Below, piece after piece: positions 34,370 to 36,049 of a stretch of 36,049 bases of DNA; positions within the stretch are counted from its first letter, which is position 1, and each line of letters starts with the position of its first letter. The DNA comes from an uncultured Methanobrevibacter sp. (GTDB lineage: Archaea > Methanobacteriota > Methanobacteria > Methanobacteriales > Methanobacteriaceae). A program made the position numbers and the translations under genes. The notes below the pieces were generated by a model, which searched no databases, was not told the DNA's origin, and saw nothing but the letters and a program-made list of their open reading frames with translations. The stretch is from positions 1 to 36,049 of the forward strand of contig NZ_CAMJUE010000015.1 of the NCBI RefSeq assembly GCF_946408925.1, given 5' to 3'.

Positions 34370-35172
34370 TATTTACTTCCTCCTTCTTCACTAAATCTGA
34401 TAAACTTATCTGCTTTTTCACCTAATACGTCACATGCTTTTAATAAAACTTCTTTAGGAGGCATTGCTCCATCAGTTTCGATTCTGAATATAAAATCATT
34501 AGGACGGAATCCTACTTGAATGTAACCGTTGTCTGAAGCTCTCACACAACTTTTACACATTGCACAGTCTTCAATGTCTAAGATTTTAATTTTTTTAGAT
34601 CTTCTATCTGATTTTAATATACCTCTAGGACAAGCTTGTGCACAATCGTAATCAATCTCAACATCCTCATTGAATGTTATTTCAGGATATTGTTTATATG
34701 CACATACAGTTGTTGGCATCCATTTTGCATGTTCTTTTCCATATCCAACTTTTGCAACTGCTTCAATGTTAATTTCTTCCCCTTCTTTAAGTTTTACTAA
34801 AGGTATTGTGTCGTATACTGGTTTAATTTTTGAGTCTGAAGATATTAAATCCTTAGAATAAACAACTTTAGGTCCCACTTCATTTAAGGAAAACATGATT
34901 CCGTTATCATACACATCCCAGTCATCATCTTCAGGTAATGACATGCCTTCGAGTGCATCCAAGTCAGAAACCAAAGGAGTTAAACCAAGCCTATGAGCAA
35001 GCACCTCATTGAACATTGCAGAATCATTTCTGATAATATTTACATCTTCAATTGCTATTTTTGGAACACTGACCATTGCAGTCCTTCTTATAGCATTGAT
35101 GAAAGGCACTTCTGCATCACGAACAATGAAAACCATTTCATTATCGCTTTGACTTTTAACTTCTATCTCCAT
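34369..35172 (-). CDS. rpoD: RNA polymerase subunit D (Rpo3) with one Fe-S cluster site
   Basis: 267 residues, the archaeal equivalent of eukaryotic RPB3 and bacterial alpha, forming the assembly platform with subunit L. N-terminal and C-terminal parts give the alpha-like dimerisation fold (VPFINAIRRTAMVSVPKIAIEDV; VLAHRLGLTPLVSD). A ferredoxin-like insert at about 165-215 carries CAQACP and CAMCKSC. In ferredoxin numbering the second group supplies three ligands and the CP of the first supplies the fourth. That is enough for one [4Fe-4S] cluster but not two. It precedes rpl18e with a one-base overlap. Confidence 0.97.
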   Translation of the reverse strand: MEIEVKSQSDNEMVFIVRDAEVPFINAIRRTAMVSVPKIAIEDVNIIRNDSAMFNEVLAHRLGLTPLVSDLDALEGMSLPEDDDWDVYDNGIMFSLNEVGPKVVYSKDLISSDSKIKPVYDTIPLVKLKEGEEINIEAVAKVGYGKEHAKWMPTTVCAYKQYPEITFNEDVEIDYDCAQACPRGILKSDRRSKKIKILDIEDCAMCKSCVRASDNGYIQVGFRPNDFIFRIETDGAMPPKEVLLKACDVLGEKADKFIRFSEEGGSK

Positions 35173-35187
35173 ATCAAACCCTTCCGC

Positions 35188-35580
35188 TTAAACTCTTCTT
35201 CCTCTTTTACCACCAGGTCTTCCAGTACCATCGTGAGGAATAGGAGTAATATCTTCGATTTTTCCTATTTTGATTCCAGCTCTTGCTAAAGCACGAATAG
35301 TTGCTTGTGCACCAGGTCCTGGACTTCTTGGTCCATTTCCACCAGGAGCTCTTACTTTAATATGTAATCCAACAAATCCTTTTTCTTTAGCATCATCAGC
35401 TATTCTAGTTGCTGCAGCCATTGCTGCGAATGGTGAAGCTTGTTGTCTGTCTGCACGAACAACTTTTCCACCAGACCATTGAGAAATAGTTTCAGCACCA
35501 GTAATATCTGTTACAGTAATAATAGTGTTGTTAAATGATGAGTAAATATTAGCTATACCCCATTTTTCATCTTTTGCCAT
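35188..35580 (-). CDS. rps11: Small-subunit ribosomal protein uS11
   Basis: 130 residues: [60 protein letters not shown] and the highly basic end [11 protein letters not shown], all standard for archaeal S11 (platform of the 30S subunit). It lies between rps4 and rpoD, the usual archaeal alpha-operon order. Confidence 0.98.
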   Translation of the reverse strand: MAKDEKWGIANIYSSFNNTIITVTDITGAETISQWSGGKVVRADRQQASPFAAMAAATRIADDAKEKGFVGLHIKVRAPGGNGPRSPGPGAQATIRALARAGIKIGKIEDITPIPHDGTGRPGGKRGRRV

Positions 35581-35591
35581 AGTTACACCTT

Positions 35592-36049
35592 TTATTCTTC
35601 TGTATTAGCTTTGTTATCTTTACCTTTGTTGTACTCTTCAATTTGTTTTGCTACAGGTGAAGAGCGGTAAAAGCCGATTTCATCTTCTTGACCATCTAAT
35701 ACTACATAACTTGGTGAATTGATTTTTTTACCATTTAAAGCTATGTGACCGTGTACAACAAACATTCTTGCTTCTTTAGGAGTACGAGCTAAACCTTTTT
35801 TGTACACAATAGTTTGTAATCTTCTTCTTAAGATATCTTCCACGTTTAAATCTAAGATATCTTCAAGAGCTGCACCTTCAGGCAAAACACCGGTTCTAGC
35901 TAAGTGTCCTAATAATTCTAATTTTTCTTTAACCATCTGATCAGTACCGAAACCAAGTAAGTATCTTGCTTCCCTACTGTATCTTCTAACTAAAGTATCA
36001 GCTTTCCAAATTTCTTTTTTGTTTTTTAAGCCGTATTTAGTCATTAATT
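35592..36049 (-). CDS. rps4: Small-subunit ribosomal protein uS4 (partial, cut by window edge)
   Basis: The readable part is about 150 residues from [20 protein letters not shown] to the acidic/basic tail [12 protein letters not shown]. It includes the S4 RNA-binding domain ([20 protein letters not shown]). Archaeal S4 normally has about 25-30 more residues before this point (a basic stretch followed by L-x-KYGLKNK). The frame stays open through base 36049, so the methionine at 36044 is an internal residue and the true start lies beyond the window. It is not a truncated gene. Confidence 0.95.
   Translation of the reverse strand, partial: LMTKYGLKNKKEIWKADTLVRRYSREARYLLGFGTDQMVKEKLELLGHLARTGVLPEGAALEDILDLNVEDILRRRLQTIVYKKGLARTPKEARMFVVHGHIALNGKKINSPSYVVLDGQEDEIGFYRSSPVAKQIEEYNKGKDNKANTEE

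Noticed and set aside
35592-36044. N-terminally truncated uS4 gene
   Set aside because: The frame remains open to the window edge, so the missing N-terminus is a cut of the window, not a deletion.
1-36049. tRNA, rRNA, CRISPR or insertion-sequence candidates
   Set aside because: I looked in every gap for cloverleaf signatures, regularly spaced repeats and terminal inverted repeats with transposase motifs, and saw none. Short diverged RNAs could still be missed by eye.

Overview
The window is archaeal and most likely from a Methanobrevibacter-type methanogen (Methanobacteriales). The evidence is AT-rich DNA with TATA-box promoters, AGGTG/GGAG ribosome-binding sites, archaeal ribosomal proteins (uS4, uS11, eL18, uL13, uS9, uS2), RNA polymerase subunits D, N and K, the archaeal mevalonate-pathway enzymes (mevalonate kinase, isopentenyl phosphate kinase, type 2 isomerase, IdsA), an archaeal RNase J, LL-diaminopimelate aminotransferase, and large secreted proteins with Ig-like repeats.

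Layout. 154-2302 (minus): purA, then a secreted Ig-repeat protein ending in a cyclophilin-like domain. 2454-9114 (plus): a signalling and polysaccharide module with two paralogous soluble histidine kinases, a stand-alone receiver, a receiver-like/GT2 glycosyltransferase fusion, and a small membrane-anchored extracellular protein. 9194-12323 (minus): dapL followed by three tightly coupled poorly known genes, two of them resembling DUF6882 and DUF6891. 12630-14087 (plus): a single-pass membrane protein with a long acidic region. 14268-16412 (minus): gltX and a small DcrB-like protein. 16502-18791 (plus): a ferredoxin-domain aldo/keto reductase, a GNAT acetyltransferase and a SAM methyltransferase. 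19174-21711: an hcp-cupin operon divergent from a TrmB-type regulator, with a palindromic operator candidate between their TATA boxes. 21714-24068 (minus): a secreted Ig-repeat/GHL10-like TIM-barrel protein and an ADP-ribosylglycohydrolase. 24443-36049 (minus): a 17-gene housekeeping run from rps4, which is cut by the window edge, to idsA.

How the genes work together. The right-hand block couples translation and transcription genes (rps4-rps11-rpoD-rpl18e-rpl13-rps9-rpoN-rpoK) to eno-ferredoxin-rps2-memo and then to the isoprenoid lipid steps mvk-ipk-fni-rnj-idsA. It is closed by a hairpin plus T-run. The left half is accessory. The most distinctive part is the 2454-9114 module, which looks like a sensory circuit tied to a processive surface-polysaccharide synthase. 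The receiver-like domain fused to that synthase keeps the phospho-acceptor Asp and the Lys but has lost the acidic pair and the switch Thr. Several accessory genes (trmB, aldo/keto reductase, the Ig/GHL protein, draG, the acidic membrane protein) have a TATA box about 26 bases before the start codon and no clear ribosome-binding site, so they are probably leaderless or nearly so. I found no tRNA, rRNA, CRISPR array or insertion sequence.
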